DNA of 64,000 bases from Larus michahellis (taxonomy: Eukaryota; Chordata; Aves; Charadriiformes; Laridae), in the NCBI RefSeq assembly GCF_964199755.1, contig NC_133896.1, positions 86,846,215 to 86,910,214 on the forward strand. The letters run 5' to 3'. The notes under the pieces are model-generated. The model did no database searches. It saw only the letters and a list, made by a program, of their open reading frames with translations, and was not told the DNA's origin. Position numbers and translations under genes: made by a program. Of this stretch, positions 32,011 to 43,379 are shown in pieces (the first letter of the stretch is position 1; every line of letters starts with the position of its first letter).

Positions 32011-34642
32011 CCTGCGGATCAAACATCCAGATTTTAGGCAAATATGCACAGTGCTGAAAAGCCAAGGAAGAAGAGATCAGAAAATGACCCCTACTGTGGA
32101 CAGGAGGAAGGTTTGTAAATGAATTTTGTATTAAAATGGCTCATGAGGCAATAGACGTTTTAAAAATAACCCCATCCATCGGTATATTATTCCTAATTTT
32201 ATGTTTTTCAGGCATGCTCTGTTTGCTGGAGACAGGGTGATTCCTCCCTCGACGCCGCTTTCTTCTTTCCACCCTGAGAATGTTTTGAGAACGCCTGTGG
32301 CTGCAGCATTGCTGTGCTTATGCGGGCTGTTGTGCTGAAGCACAGCTGTTAGGGATGAATTACTTGATGGAAGAAAACCGCTTTCAGATGCCTCTAGTAA
32401 AAAGTTGTTCCACCAGCAGCACTAATAACAAAGGCTGACTTTTTTAAAGAATGTACTTCTCTCTCCTGTCCTTCCAGTGTGCTGACCATACGTCCTCTCC
32501 ACGCTGTTTCTGCATTGCATCTGCCTCCCCAAAACCACCCCCCCAGCTCCCTGCCCCATCCCTCTTGGCCTTGGCCACTCAAAAGGCAGCACATCCAGTA
32601 CTGGGCTGAAGTGGGAGTTGAAGGAGGCTGGAGCTGAGGAATGTGGTCAATCACACGTGGTGGATGAGGAACCAAGGTCCACTTGTCCCCCTTTGGGGCA
32701 GGTGGGCTCTGGCGTTTGCGCATGTGAGGAGCAAGGTGGGAGGTGGTCAGGGGGGAGACAGGCGCAGGTGCTCCCTCCGGGAGAGAGGAGCCGGGGGGGT
32801 GGTGAGGCACATGGGAAGAGGAGCACACGTGTGATGGGCTGTTCGATGGTTTGCCGACGGAGCAGGAAACCCAGAACCGCTTCTCTGCAGGCACTCCCAC
32901 ATCCCCACGTCCTGGGGTTTCCTCAACAGCTGGGGAAAAGGGCTGACATCAGTTAAACTAGAGTAATTGAGCCACTGGCATCCCTCTTTCTCCTCAGAAG
33001 AGAAAAAAAATGTTCAGAAATCAAAAGTTAGACAGCAGTATGGGCTTGTCATAAAGCCAGAATCCAAGGGAAAATTTTTTGGTGAACAGTACCAGGTAGG
33101 GAAGAGTTGCTCTTGGTTTTCCCAGGTCTTTGTAGAAAGCGTAGGTCAGTCTCTCAGTCCAGGGACATGGGAATAGGTGGGAAAGAGAGAAATGTTTTTT
33201 CTGCTGCTTTAGGATACTTGTCTCCTTCTACCACACGCGTGTTTTTCTCTCTTCTCATCTGATGTTTGAATCATCCTTCAGCTTTAGATAGCTCCAGAAG
33301 GAGGGGACCAAGAAGACAGACAGGAGACGTAATCCTTATGCCCCTGTTGTTCATTTCCTTGAGTTAATTTTATGTTAGTAATAAAACCCATCTCTTTCCA
33401 TGACTGTAAAAGGCAACAGGCAAGGCACCTGTAGAGCTAAGAGGGCTTGGCGATTCAGATTCATCGTTTACTGCAGGATTTCTCCAACATTTGTTTCCAA
33501 TTTACCTGGCATTTGTCTTGCTGTTGTGCACGATGAGCTGCTGTTGCTGTAAGCAGGGACTTGGTGGATTTGGTCTCCTGACTCCAGCGTGCCGCTGGGA
33601 GCCAACTCTAAGTCATCAAAAAGATTGTTTCAGAGAAGGCTTTGGGTTGAGTTTTGATTTTGTTTTTGGCAAGATGCTCGTCTTTATTGCATAGCTGTGT
33701 GAGATACACTTCGTATTTGAAATGATCCCTGGCCAGTCCGATTCCTGTATTATTTTGTGACATGGAAGACTTGGGGGGGAAATAAAAACGCACTGCAAGC
33801 AAGGATCATATTAAATATGAAGATCCCTCCCTTCTGCCCAAAAGCTTTGCTACTTGTAAGTCTAAAAGTCCTTAGAAGGAATTGAATTTCACATGCAGCA
33901 CCAAAAGTAAGAATCTACTCCTCTCCCTCTATCTGTTACTGTTGCATTGCAACTGTGGTGTTGGTTTTCTATTTAATGATTTCTACATCTGTTCCTTCCA
34001 GACAGAATAGGTTCAGTGATCTGATGTACCTCTTACATCTTTCTGAGTTTTTAATATTTTTATATATATATATATAAAAGAAAATATATTATTATATACC
34101 TAGAAGAGCTCAGTACCTTATTTGTAATTACAGCTGCCTCCACTTGTTTTCATTGCAACTTTTTCAGGAAAAAACACAAATACTGGATTTTGGGGGGTTT
34201 GTGTATTTTATTTTAGTATGTGCACAAAGAAGGTGACAGCCCATCCTTCTTGGGAGCAACTGCAGCAAAATACTCAATGTTGTAATAGCTGTGAGAGAGT
34301 CAACCTTCACCCGTCCTTGGGCTGCTAGAAAGAAGGACCCAGAGGCCAGAAGGTAATTAACCAACTTACTTTTGAGCTGAGATGCTTCATAATGTCCGTA
34401 CCGAAGCCTCATGACTGAACTGCAAACACATGCATAGTATTCAAAGCAAATGGTTGCTGTGGTGGTTTTAAACTTGCTTTGCTTGAGTGACTATCTGTAG
34501 GTAAAATAATACGATACTTTCCAACCCTTTCTTTGAAAAATATTAGTAGCAGCAGGGCAAGCAGGCCATTTAATGCTGGTAATTGCAGTGTTTTGCAGGT
34601 TTCCCTTCTCCTCTGCCCTGTATGAGAGACCCTGGTGTACAT
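32011..34642. other. Intergenic, no gene recognised
   Basis: GC-rich until about 32,950, then AT-rich. Contains a TA dinucleotide run at 34061-34076. No gene was supported. Confidence 0.55.
34061..34076. repeat. (TA)n microsatellite
   Basis: Eight TA units, uninterrupted. Confidence 0.9.
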
Positions 34643-35740
34643 ATCGTAGAATCACAGAATGGTTCGGGTTGGAAGGGACCTTAAAGATCATCTAGTTCCA
34701 ACCCCCTGCCATGGGCAGGGACACCTCCCACTAGACCAGGCTGCTCAAAGCCCCATCCAGCCTGGCCTTGAACACTTCCAGGGATGGGGCATCAACAACT
34801 TCCCTGGGCAACCTGTGCCAGCGTCTCACCACCCTCAGGGTAAAGAATTTCTTCCTAATATCTAATCTAGATCTCCTTTCTTTTAGTTTTAAACTGTTAC
34901 CCCTTGCCCTATCATTACACTCCCTGATAAAGAGTCCCTCCCCATCCTTCCTGTAGGCCCCCTTTAGGTACTGGAAGGCCACTACAAGGTCTCCTTGGAG
35001 CCTCCCCTTCTCCAGGCTGAACAACCCCAACTCTCTCAGCCTGTCCTCACAGCATAGGTGCTCCAGCCCTCGGATCATCTTTGTTGCTCTCCTCTGGACC
35101 CGTTCCAACAGGTCCATGTCCTTCATGTGCTGAGGACTCCAGAGCTGGACGCAGTACTCCAGGTGGGGTCTCACCAGAGCAGAGTAGAGAGGCAGAATCA
35201 CCTTCCTCAACGTGCTGCACTCTTCTTTTGATGCAGCCCAGGATGCGGTTGGCTTTCTGGGCTGCAAGCGCACATTGCCAGCTCATGTTGAGCTTCTCAT
35301 CCACCAGCACTCCCAAGTCCTTCTCCTCGGGGCTGCTCTCAAGCCATTCTCTGCCCAGCCTGTATTTGTGCCTGGGATTGCCACGACCCAGGTACAGGAA
35401 CTTGCACTTGCCCTGGTTGAACTTCATGAGGTTTGCACGGGCCCACCTCTCAAGCCTGTCCAGGTCTCTCTGCATGGCATCCCTTCCCTCCAGCGTGTCG
35501 ATTGCACCACACAGCTTGGTGTCATCAGCAAACTTGCTGAGGGTGCACTCAATCTCACTGTCCATGTCGCCGACAAAGATGTTAAACAGCACCAGTCGCA
35601 GTACTGACCTCTGAGGAGCGCCACTCGTCACTGGTTTCCACTTGGACATTGAGCCATTGACCACAACCCTTTGAATGCAGCCATCTAGCCAGTTCCTTAT
35701 CCACCAAGTGGTCCATCCATCAAATCCATGCTTTTCGAAT
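34643..35740 (-). mobile_element. CR1 LINE, 5'-truncated copy with reverse-transcriptase remnant
   Basis: The + strand begins with the antisense of the CR1 3' terminus (AGAATCACAGAATGG...) and continues as antisense pol sequence. On the - strand the pol frame can be followed from about 35,740: the FADD catalytic motif of the reverse transcriptase is intact, then a frameshift near 35,160-35,270 moves the reading to another frame ([18 protein letters not shown]) up to the end. 5' truncation and frameshift mark it as a dead copy. The 5' limit is approximate. Confidence 0.93.
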
Positions 35741-36459
35741 ACCCACGCAGATGTATCTGCATATTTTCCTATGCTTCGTCCTGTGGTCTGTCCAAACAGG
35801 AGAAGAGATGGCAGGCTCATTCTGGAGCAGCTGCTTGCTTTCCCCATCGCTGGGGTCACAAAACAGTGCTCGGGATGGGATGCTGAGCATCACCCTTCAA
35901 GGGCCCGGTGGTAAGCAAAGAGGATAAGCGGTTTGCTTAGTAGCATTTGAGGGAGTGGGGAGAAGATGGTTATCCCAGGCCTCCCCACTTAGAGCAAAAT
36001 ATAGTTTATGAATCTTAAAACCTTTTTCAAAAGCAGAAAGTAGAAAGAAAACTTAGCCTTCAAAGTGACTGTGAGTCACTCCCCTTCAAAGAATTTCCAT
36101 GGATTTCTTGAAGTTTATTTCCAGTGTGTATTCCAAACGTTTTTGTGGGGATGATAAATTCTTCCTGTCTCTACATTTAATTTTGGTCCATCAAACTGGC
36201 TCTCGTTTTGGTTTTTCTTCTGGCACTAAAGGCTAATTTGCCTCCTTTAATTGGATGCAGACACTGCATCTAACATGACAGGCACTACCCACTCAATAAT
36301 GGGATATTGTCTTTCCTAACTCCTACTTGCCTTAATTAAAAGCAGAGGCCTGACCCCAACACTGAACTCTGCCCTATTCCTTCCTAATACTTTTACACAT
36401 CACTTCACGCTAAGGCTTGGCAGAGCATGTGCAAGTTCCTGGCTGGCTGACATCGCCTA

Positions 36460-36481
36460 TTTGTTTGTTTGTTTGTTTGTT
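36460..36481. repeat. (TTTG)n microsatellite
   Basis: About five and a half uninterrupted TTTG units. Confidence 0.9.
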
Positions 36482-37632
36482 ATTAAAAGCAAGTTTCATT
36501 TAGTCAGCGGGAGGTTCCTCCATGCTTCAGTAGGGCTGGCCCTTCACCTGCAGGGATGCAGCGAGGGAAGAGGGATCGTGTGCATGAGGTGGTACCACTG
36601 GGCACAGCCACGGGAAAACAGGAGCAGATTTGGGCCGGGCGAATGTTTCCACGGGCACGTGCATTTTGTAGCCACAGCACCTCCTGCATGACCTCCTCTG
36701 GCTTGTGCGCTCCGCCCTCCGGATGCACAGAAATCTATTTTCAGGGAGGACCCAGGTTGTAATAGATATTCTGAGGTCTACTTGATATCCAGCCTGCTTT
36801 CAGGTTTGGGGTCAGGTGTTTAAACTTTTTAAGTTGTTTTGTTGTTGTTTTGTTTGTGGGTTGTTGGTTTGTTTTTTTTAAAACCCATGTCCTTTTATAG
36901 CTAAATCTGGGACTTTGCTGTGGGTGTTTATGTCTTGAGCCTGCGCAGGACCTCGCTTGGTCAGCAACCCTCAAAAGTTTCTTTGTGAGCTGGGAGGGCA
37001 CAGCAATGGTTATCCTGGACTGGCCACAGTGAAAGCAGAGCAAATTATGTCCCATGTCTTGGTAATAATCACTCCAGTACCCCAAACCAGGATACAGGTG
37101 GGTGCCTTTGTACAGATGGATGCAAACCAGGAGTCAGTGAGTGGCTGAAGGCGTGTTCTCTGCGCAACAGATAAAAGAAATGGGACAGGCTAGGTAGGGG
37201 TGGTGGTGAACGCTCCCCGCTCCTGCAGAAAGAGCTGAGCTTTCCTTATGTGAGCACTGGCTTGGGAAAAAAAAAAACACGCAGAAATTGTCTCTCTATA
37301 CACCCTGTTTGTGCAGTGTGGTTTTGTTGTAATTATTTCTACAGAGAAGTTACGGATGAGCACGAGGGAATACATCTCTGCTATGGGACACCTCGTCTCT
37401 AAATTTCATCAGTATTTTTCAAGTCTAAGTGCTGTGGCTTTTATATAGCATTCAGCATTTTCCTTAGTCTCCAGGTCCCGGAGAGGGTGGGATCGGAGAG
37501 CTCAGCTTTCTGTTAAAAGACTTGACTCTCTTCCTTCTGGAGAGAAAGCAACCAAGTGATCTGCATTTACCTGAAAGGGTAAAATACAGAAGGCACAGAT
37601 GACACCCAGCCTCTAGAACAATTTGGAAAACC

Positions 37633-37670
37633 CCTGAACGCCACCTGAGAGGTGCCTGAACGCCACCTGA
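37633..37670. repeat. 16-bp direct repeat
   Basis: CCTGAACGCCACCTGA at 37633-37648 recurs exactly at 37655-37670 with a 6-base spacer. Confidence 0.85.
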
Positions 37671-38085
37671 AATCTTTCAGGTTTTTTTCTGGGAGACACT
37701 GAGGAGCTCACTCAGGGCTTTTTGATGTTGGGGTTGGCAAGGCAAAACACAAAACTTGGCTGCTATTCCACAGCCTTCCACAGCTTTGCCAGAGTAGGTC
37801 AATCACAAGGTCACCCTCACCTTTTCTCTGATGCTCAACACGATGGTCATGGCTGAAGCAGCTCCCATATCCCCCACCCCACAGAAAATCTTTCTAACTC
37901 AGGTGCTCCCAGGAAGGTACCTTTCCCAAGATGCAAAGGTTTGATGAAAGAAACCAATCACGCCAGCTGAAACAAGGCACACACAGCTACTTTAAATACA
38001 GGACATGTGTGTAGTTTTTCCTGTATCCCAGTATGGCTAATATTGCTGCCTCTGGCTGGTCCAAGATGATGTCCAAGATTTTAAT

Positions 38086-39600
38086 TTTACTACAGGCGCT
38101 AGTACTGACCCCTGGGGAACACGGCTAGCTGCAGGCCTCTGAGCTGCTGATCACAACCCTCTGAGCTCTGCCATTCAGCCAGTTCTCAATCCACCTCACT
38201 GTCTACTCATCTAACCCCCACTTCCTAAGCTTGCCTATGAGGATGTTATGGGAAACAGTGTCAAAAGCTTTTAAGTCGAGGTAGACCACGTCCACTGCTC
38301 TCCCCTCATCTACACAGCCAGTCATGCCGCCATAGAAGGCTATCAGATTGGTCAAGCATGATTTCCCCTTGGTGAATCCATGTTGAACACTCCTGATAAC
38401 CTTCTTTTCCTCCACATGCTTAGAGATGACACCCAGAATGAGCTGTTCAATCACCTTTCCAGGGACTGAGGTGACGCTGACTGGCCTGTGGTTTCCTAAG
38501 TCCTTCTTCATGCCCTTTTTGAAGACTGGAGTGATGGTGGCTTTCCTCCAGTCCTCAGGCACCTCTCCTGTTCTTCATGATCTTTCAAAGATGATGGAGA
38601 GTGGCTGAGCAATAACATCTGCCAGCTCCCTCAGCACTTGTGGGTGCCTCCCATGGATCTGTGGGTGTCGAGTTTGCCTACATGATCTCTAACCTGATCC
38701 TCCTGAACCAAGGGAAAGTCTTCCTTTCTCCAGACTTTTTCCCTTACCTCCAGGGTCTGGGATTCCTGGGGACTGGCCTTAGCAGTAAAGACTGAAGCAA
38801 AGAAGGCATTTGGTAACTCCACCTTCTCCGCATCTTCCGTCACCAGGGCACCCACCTCATTCAGCAGCGGGCCCACATTTTCCCTAGTCTTCCTTTTGCT
38901 ACTGATGTACTTGAATGCTGTACTTGATGCTAATTGTTGTCCTTGACATCTCTTGCCAAGTTTAATTCCAAGTGGGCCTTAGCCTTCCTTGTTGCAACCC
39001 TGCGTACTCTGACAATGTTCCTATATTCCTCCCAAGTGGTCAGTCCCTTTTTCCACATTCTGTAAACTTCCTCCTTCCATTTGAGTTTTTCCAGGAGCTC
39101 CTTGCTCATCCATACAGGTCTCCTGCCTCCTTTGCCTGATTTCTTACTCATAGGGATGAACAGATCTTGGGCTTTGAGGAAGCGGTCCTTGAATATTGAC
39201 CAGCTCTCTTGGACTCCCCTACCTTCTAGAGCCCTAACCCATAAGACTCCTCCAAGTAGGTCTTTGAAGAGGCCAAAGTCAGCTCTCCTGACATCCAGGG
39301 CTGTAATCCTACTTTTTGCCCTGCTTCTTTCACACTGGATCCTGAACTCCACCATCATTACTGCATCATCCACTGCAGCCTCCACATCCCTTACCAGTCC
39401 TTCTTTGTTGGTTAGTGCAAGGTCCAGCAGCACACCTATCCTCATTGGGTCTTCCACCACCTGTGCCAAAAAGTTGTCATCAATGCTCTGCAGAAACCTC
39501 CCGGACTGTGCATGCCTGGCTGTGTCACCTTTCCAGCAAATACCAGGGTGGTTGAAGTCCCCCATGAGAACCAGGGCCTGACATACAGTGGAGAAAGTCA
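38086..39600 (-). mobile_element. CR1-type LINE, internal pol fragment lacking its 3' end
   Basis: On the - strand, broken open frames show the end of the endonuclease domain ([10 protein letters not shown] near 39,560), the linker, and the N-terminal reverse-transcriptase region (MPEDWRKA, PVFKKG, NHRPVS, YLDLKAFDTVSHN at about 38,230-38,560). The match stops near 38,090, before the catalytic FADD motif. It overlaps in pol sequence with the copy at 34.6 kb and looks like a different subfamily, so it is a separate insertion. Loss of the 3' rather than the 5' end is unusual for a LINE. Confidence 0.88.
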
Positions 39601-42002
39601 TGGGACACAGGAGAAACCTTCTCTGTGGGTTGGCTTGGATGGATCACAGTAGCTCAAATCCCGGAACATCTCCTAACCCCACCCCACAACCTGCTGTGCT
39701 AGGTATCATCCAATAGAGCTAGAGTTTCTGTCTCTTTTCTGGGGTTTACACCATCCCTGGCAAGAACATCACAGCCGCAGATAACAAAAAGGCAAGTCAA
39801 TCAGCTTTAATGTTTTCTGCTTGGTTCTCACACTACAACACCCCAGCTGTGAACTTTTAACCTGAATGTGTTCCAGACTGTGAGCCTCTACAGCAGAGGA
39901 GTCATAGGCAGTAAATCCACTTTTCAGACAATGGTGTCTCTTGAGCTACTCCCCTCGGTGCCTCGCTGCAATTCACTTTCTGTCCACCTGCTGCTTTTCT
40001 GTCTACTCAAGTGTGTGTATCGGTGGCAGCAGTGGCTTGCTACTCACCTGTGGGAAGGAGAGATAGGAGAAGCAGGTTGAAAAAGAGGGAGACCATGCGA
40101 TGTGGCGAGAAGACCCAAGGATGCCTCTATATATACTTCATCAGCCTATTTTGGAGAAACGCTGGATTTGACAGCATTTCCTGAAAGCTGAAAGAAATCC
40201 AACCCTCTGACCACAGGCAAAGGTAAGTAACAGACAAGTAAAATGTTTGGGTTTGGGTGAAGGCTCAGGGCTGTTTTCTACTATTTCTGCCTCCTGCTTA
40301 CGGACCGGAGCAAGGGGCACTGCAGCCAGGGGCCAGGGCAGAGCTCCTTTGTGCCACACGTGGGCAGTGGGATTTTCTTACCTGGTGCCTTTAGCTGCTC
40401 CAGGGAAAGCCCACTGGGGCAGGTCCCACTCGCTGCTGGAGCCCCGGCTCTCGGAGGGTGATGTTAGGCTGGACGGCAGCTCCCAGGTGCTAACACAGGC
40501 TGCCCCAGTGGACTGAGTGGCTTTAACAAAGCGCAGAAGGCAGGTGCAGGACACTTCTCGTGTCCTTTAAAAATAAATCCCAGCGACACCTGCGTGGGGC
40601 TAAGCTCTGTTGTTGCCACCTTAATGCACAGTGAAAACTGTTCATTGTAAAATTAAACTTGTTGATATAACAAATAGCGTGACACTAACCTGGGTAGATA
40701 TACAATAAAAAAAATCCCAAATGACACTTCTGGGTTTAACAGTAAACCTCTGTCTTTTACAGTAACACCCCAAATAGGCCCCAGAAGGTCCTACAGCTAA
40801 ACACAGACGAAGATGTCTTGCGAGAAAGTAACATAAAATGAAGGCATGGCCAGTCGCCCCCCATCACAACATCCCTTCCCCTTCCTTTTGCACCCAAAGC
40901 GCACGTATTTGTCTGCCGCTAGTTTAGTCATCACAAATTTAAAAAAGACAGCAAGACGAAGACTGGTTGAGCCAGTAGTAGAGCTTTGTTAATTCGTGCC
41001 AGGCAGCAGCAGTGGCAAGAGCTCAGCCTTGCTGACTGCTCTTAGAATAAGCCAAAGCCATCGTTCCAGCAAGGAGGTTACCACGGATCCCTGCCATAAA
41101 AGGAGTAGATTGCTCTTAAAATCTAACTAATGCAGATGACAAATGTAAGAATGACTAAATAAGAAACAGCTCGCTTGGCTGATTTCCTATGCTGGCCCCT
41201 ACTGCTACTGAAAAAAATCCATCTTAACAACGCAGAGGAAAATAAAAACCAGCTGAATATCTTTTCTTGGATGGCTAGTTCTCACATTCCCATTCAAAGA
41301 CAGTCTATTTTGCTGTTGGCTCCGCTCTCGGCATGAAACTGGCCCTGAGGTACCGAACTGGGGATGAGGGACAAGTGTGGCTTTAGGGCTGCTAAACCTT
41401 CGGCTTGAAAACTGCACTCACAAACACAGAATTTGCACCTCGCTAAATAGCAGGCTGTTATTCTAGCAGAAAAAGTTTAAAAAGTGAATTCCGTAAGCTA
41501 CTGCCCAACTAATGGCAAACCGATGTACGCTAGCAGATCAAGTCTAGTTGTAGTGTAATTAAAATGGAATCAGATCCAGTTCTTCGGAGCCAAGATCTAG
41601 CTAACAAGCCTGCTTTAGAAACCAATCAAATCTATAATAAAGCAGCAGCCTCCAATGTGTGGGAGGGTACAATGCCTCATGATTTTTTTTTTCCATAGGA
41701 AAAAGTTGTTGGAGCAAGAGACAGAAGGAGACGAACGATATTTTGAACGTTCGGGTAAGTGCTTGCCTTTCCCCCACAAATCATCCCCCCCTCTGGGGAC
41801 ACCTGAAGTGATCAGAAAGAGTGGATGTTCTTAAAAACTAAGGGAACCTTAGATTTACAGTGTAGAGATATATCAAGTATTTCCCAGCTCCTTTCAAAAA
41901 GGGAAACAAAGGTAACTCACTTCCAACGTCTCTGTCTTTTGTTTCACACATTCATGTCCAAACAGAGGCACGGTTTGCTACACATGAATTTAAAGTTTAA
42001 GG
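39601..42002. other. Intergenic, no gene recognised
   Basis: No exon or named repeat could be supported. Part of this may belong to longer BCL2L14 3' UTR forms. Confidence 0.5.
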
Positions 42003-42008
42003 TTTATT
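42003..42008 (-). promoter_or_regulatory. Candidate BCL2L14 poly(A) signal
   Basis: TTTATT on the + strand is AATAAA on the - strand, about 1.33 kb beyond the BCL2L14 stop codon. Chosen as the only canonical hexamer I found in that span; no transcript evidence. Confidence 0.35.
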
Positions 42009-43337
42009 AGAAAATTACTTGATCTTTGATAGCACTGCATATTTTATACATCTGGTTAAAATGCTTTTTATCACTTTCATTCAAATTCATGATTTGTTGC
42101 TAAATTCTACACGTAATCTTTGTAGTTAACGTACTTATACACACAGAATGGGTACCTGTAGTGGAAGGGCATCTTACTGAGAGGCAGGGAGCCTCTTCAG
42201 GAAACATTACCTGTCTGTACTGGAAAGTCACAGAAGCAATGCCATGGTTTTATGGCTTCAGCAGACGTCCCGAGTTCCCCCTGTCTCCACTGGGGATTTG
42301 CAGGGGACAGAAATCCAAAGGTCATCAGCTAAAAAGGCCACAAACCAAGCCTCAAAATCATGAATAGTTTCACTGGCATCCGCCTCTACTCTAAATGATG
42401 TGCTGTTATTCCTTCCACTGCCACACAGACGGATTCAAGAACTCTAACCAGATCACTTGTTTTCAATGGCCGAAGGGTCAGTTCAGTTTACAGAGAAATC
42501 CCTGAGATTATACATAGCATCGAGCTGCTTTTGAATAAGGAGGAAAACTGGTACAGTAGGATAAATTTTACATTTCTTGGACTACAAAGCTCCCACAACA
42601 TTTGTATCTTCCACATTAATGGACAAAATAATGCTGTAGAAGTCAACATCTCTTGTGCCGTGCTTTGAAGGGTGTTAAAGAGAAGAGTTCAAATTAAAAG
42701 AATCTATAGGTAGATCAAGTCTATTTTCTTGGGGGAGTGGGGAAGGCAGTGGAGTAAAAGGCCCTCATTAACCCTACTCAGTCCCTTTCAGAAGTATAAA
42801 ATGGCATCAATACTTTGGAGAACCTACTCAGAGAAGGAGGTGGGGAGAGAGAGGAAACTGGTAGCAGTGTGTAGGTGTACCTTCTAACAAGGGACTGTGG
42901 AATTGATAACAGGTGGTACCTCTATGAACTACAAAAAGCTGGCAGCACTTGTCTCACTTGGTTGATGGTTGATCACAGTCCAGTGGTTCTTGATTGCATA
43001 TTTGGATATTTTTGTCCAGTTTGCACTTTAACATCCATCCATAGGAGTAGTGGCAGGCATCTCTACTCAGAAAGATACTTAAAATCACTATCCATGGCAC
43101 TGAATGCTCCAGGGGAGTTGAAAGTGCCTTCATATCCACTGAAGAACACTTCTACTTCAATGCCAACTTTAAGAAAGTGCAATTGTACCCAACAAATTTA
43201 GCCATGCAACTTTCCAACCTTCCATGTTAAAAATAAAAATACGCAGCCACTAATCATCCTGGCATCAGATTGTGGTAAGATCCTTTGTGTCCCTTAAGCG
43301 AAGGCTCCTGCACCCTGAGGAATGGATTCAGTCATGG
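42009..43337 (-). other. BCL2L14: Probable BCL2L14 3' untranslated region
   Basis: Sequence between the stop codon and the candidate poly(A) signal. A 108-codon + strand open frame here (42875-43201) is not protein-like. Confidence 0.4.
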
Positions 43338-43379
43338 TCACTCTACTTCTTCCTCATCCAGTGAAGTCAAAACCTTATC
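43338..43379 (-). CDS. BCL2L14: BCL2L14 last coding exon (13 codons and stop)
   Basis: 42 nt. The - strand reads TTACAG then D-K-V-L-T-S-L-D-E-E-E-V-E and TGA. Human ends EKILGISHEEVD, so length, acidic end and position agree. The exon is far too short to be found by open-frame length; phase 0 and the acceptor support it. Confidence 0.9.
   Translation of the reverse strand, partial: DKVLTSLDEEEVE

Larger units (their letters stand above)
35741..38085. other. Intergenic, no gene recognised
   Basis: Contains a (TTTG)n run at 36460-36481 and a 16-bp direct repeat at 37633-37670. Nothing coding was supported. Confidence 0.55.
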
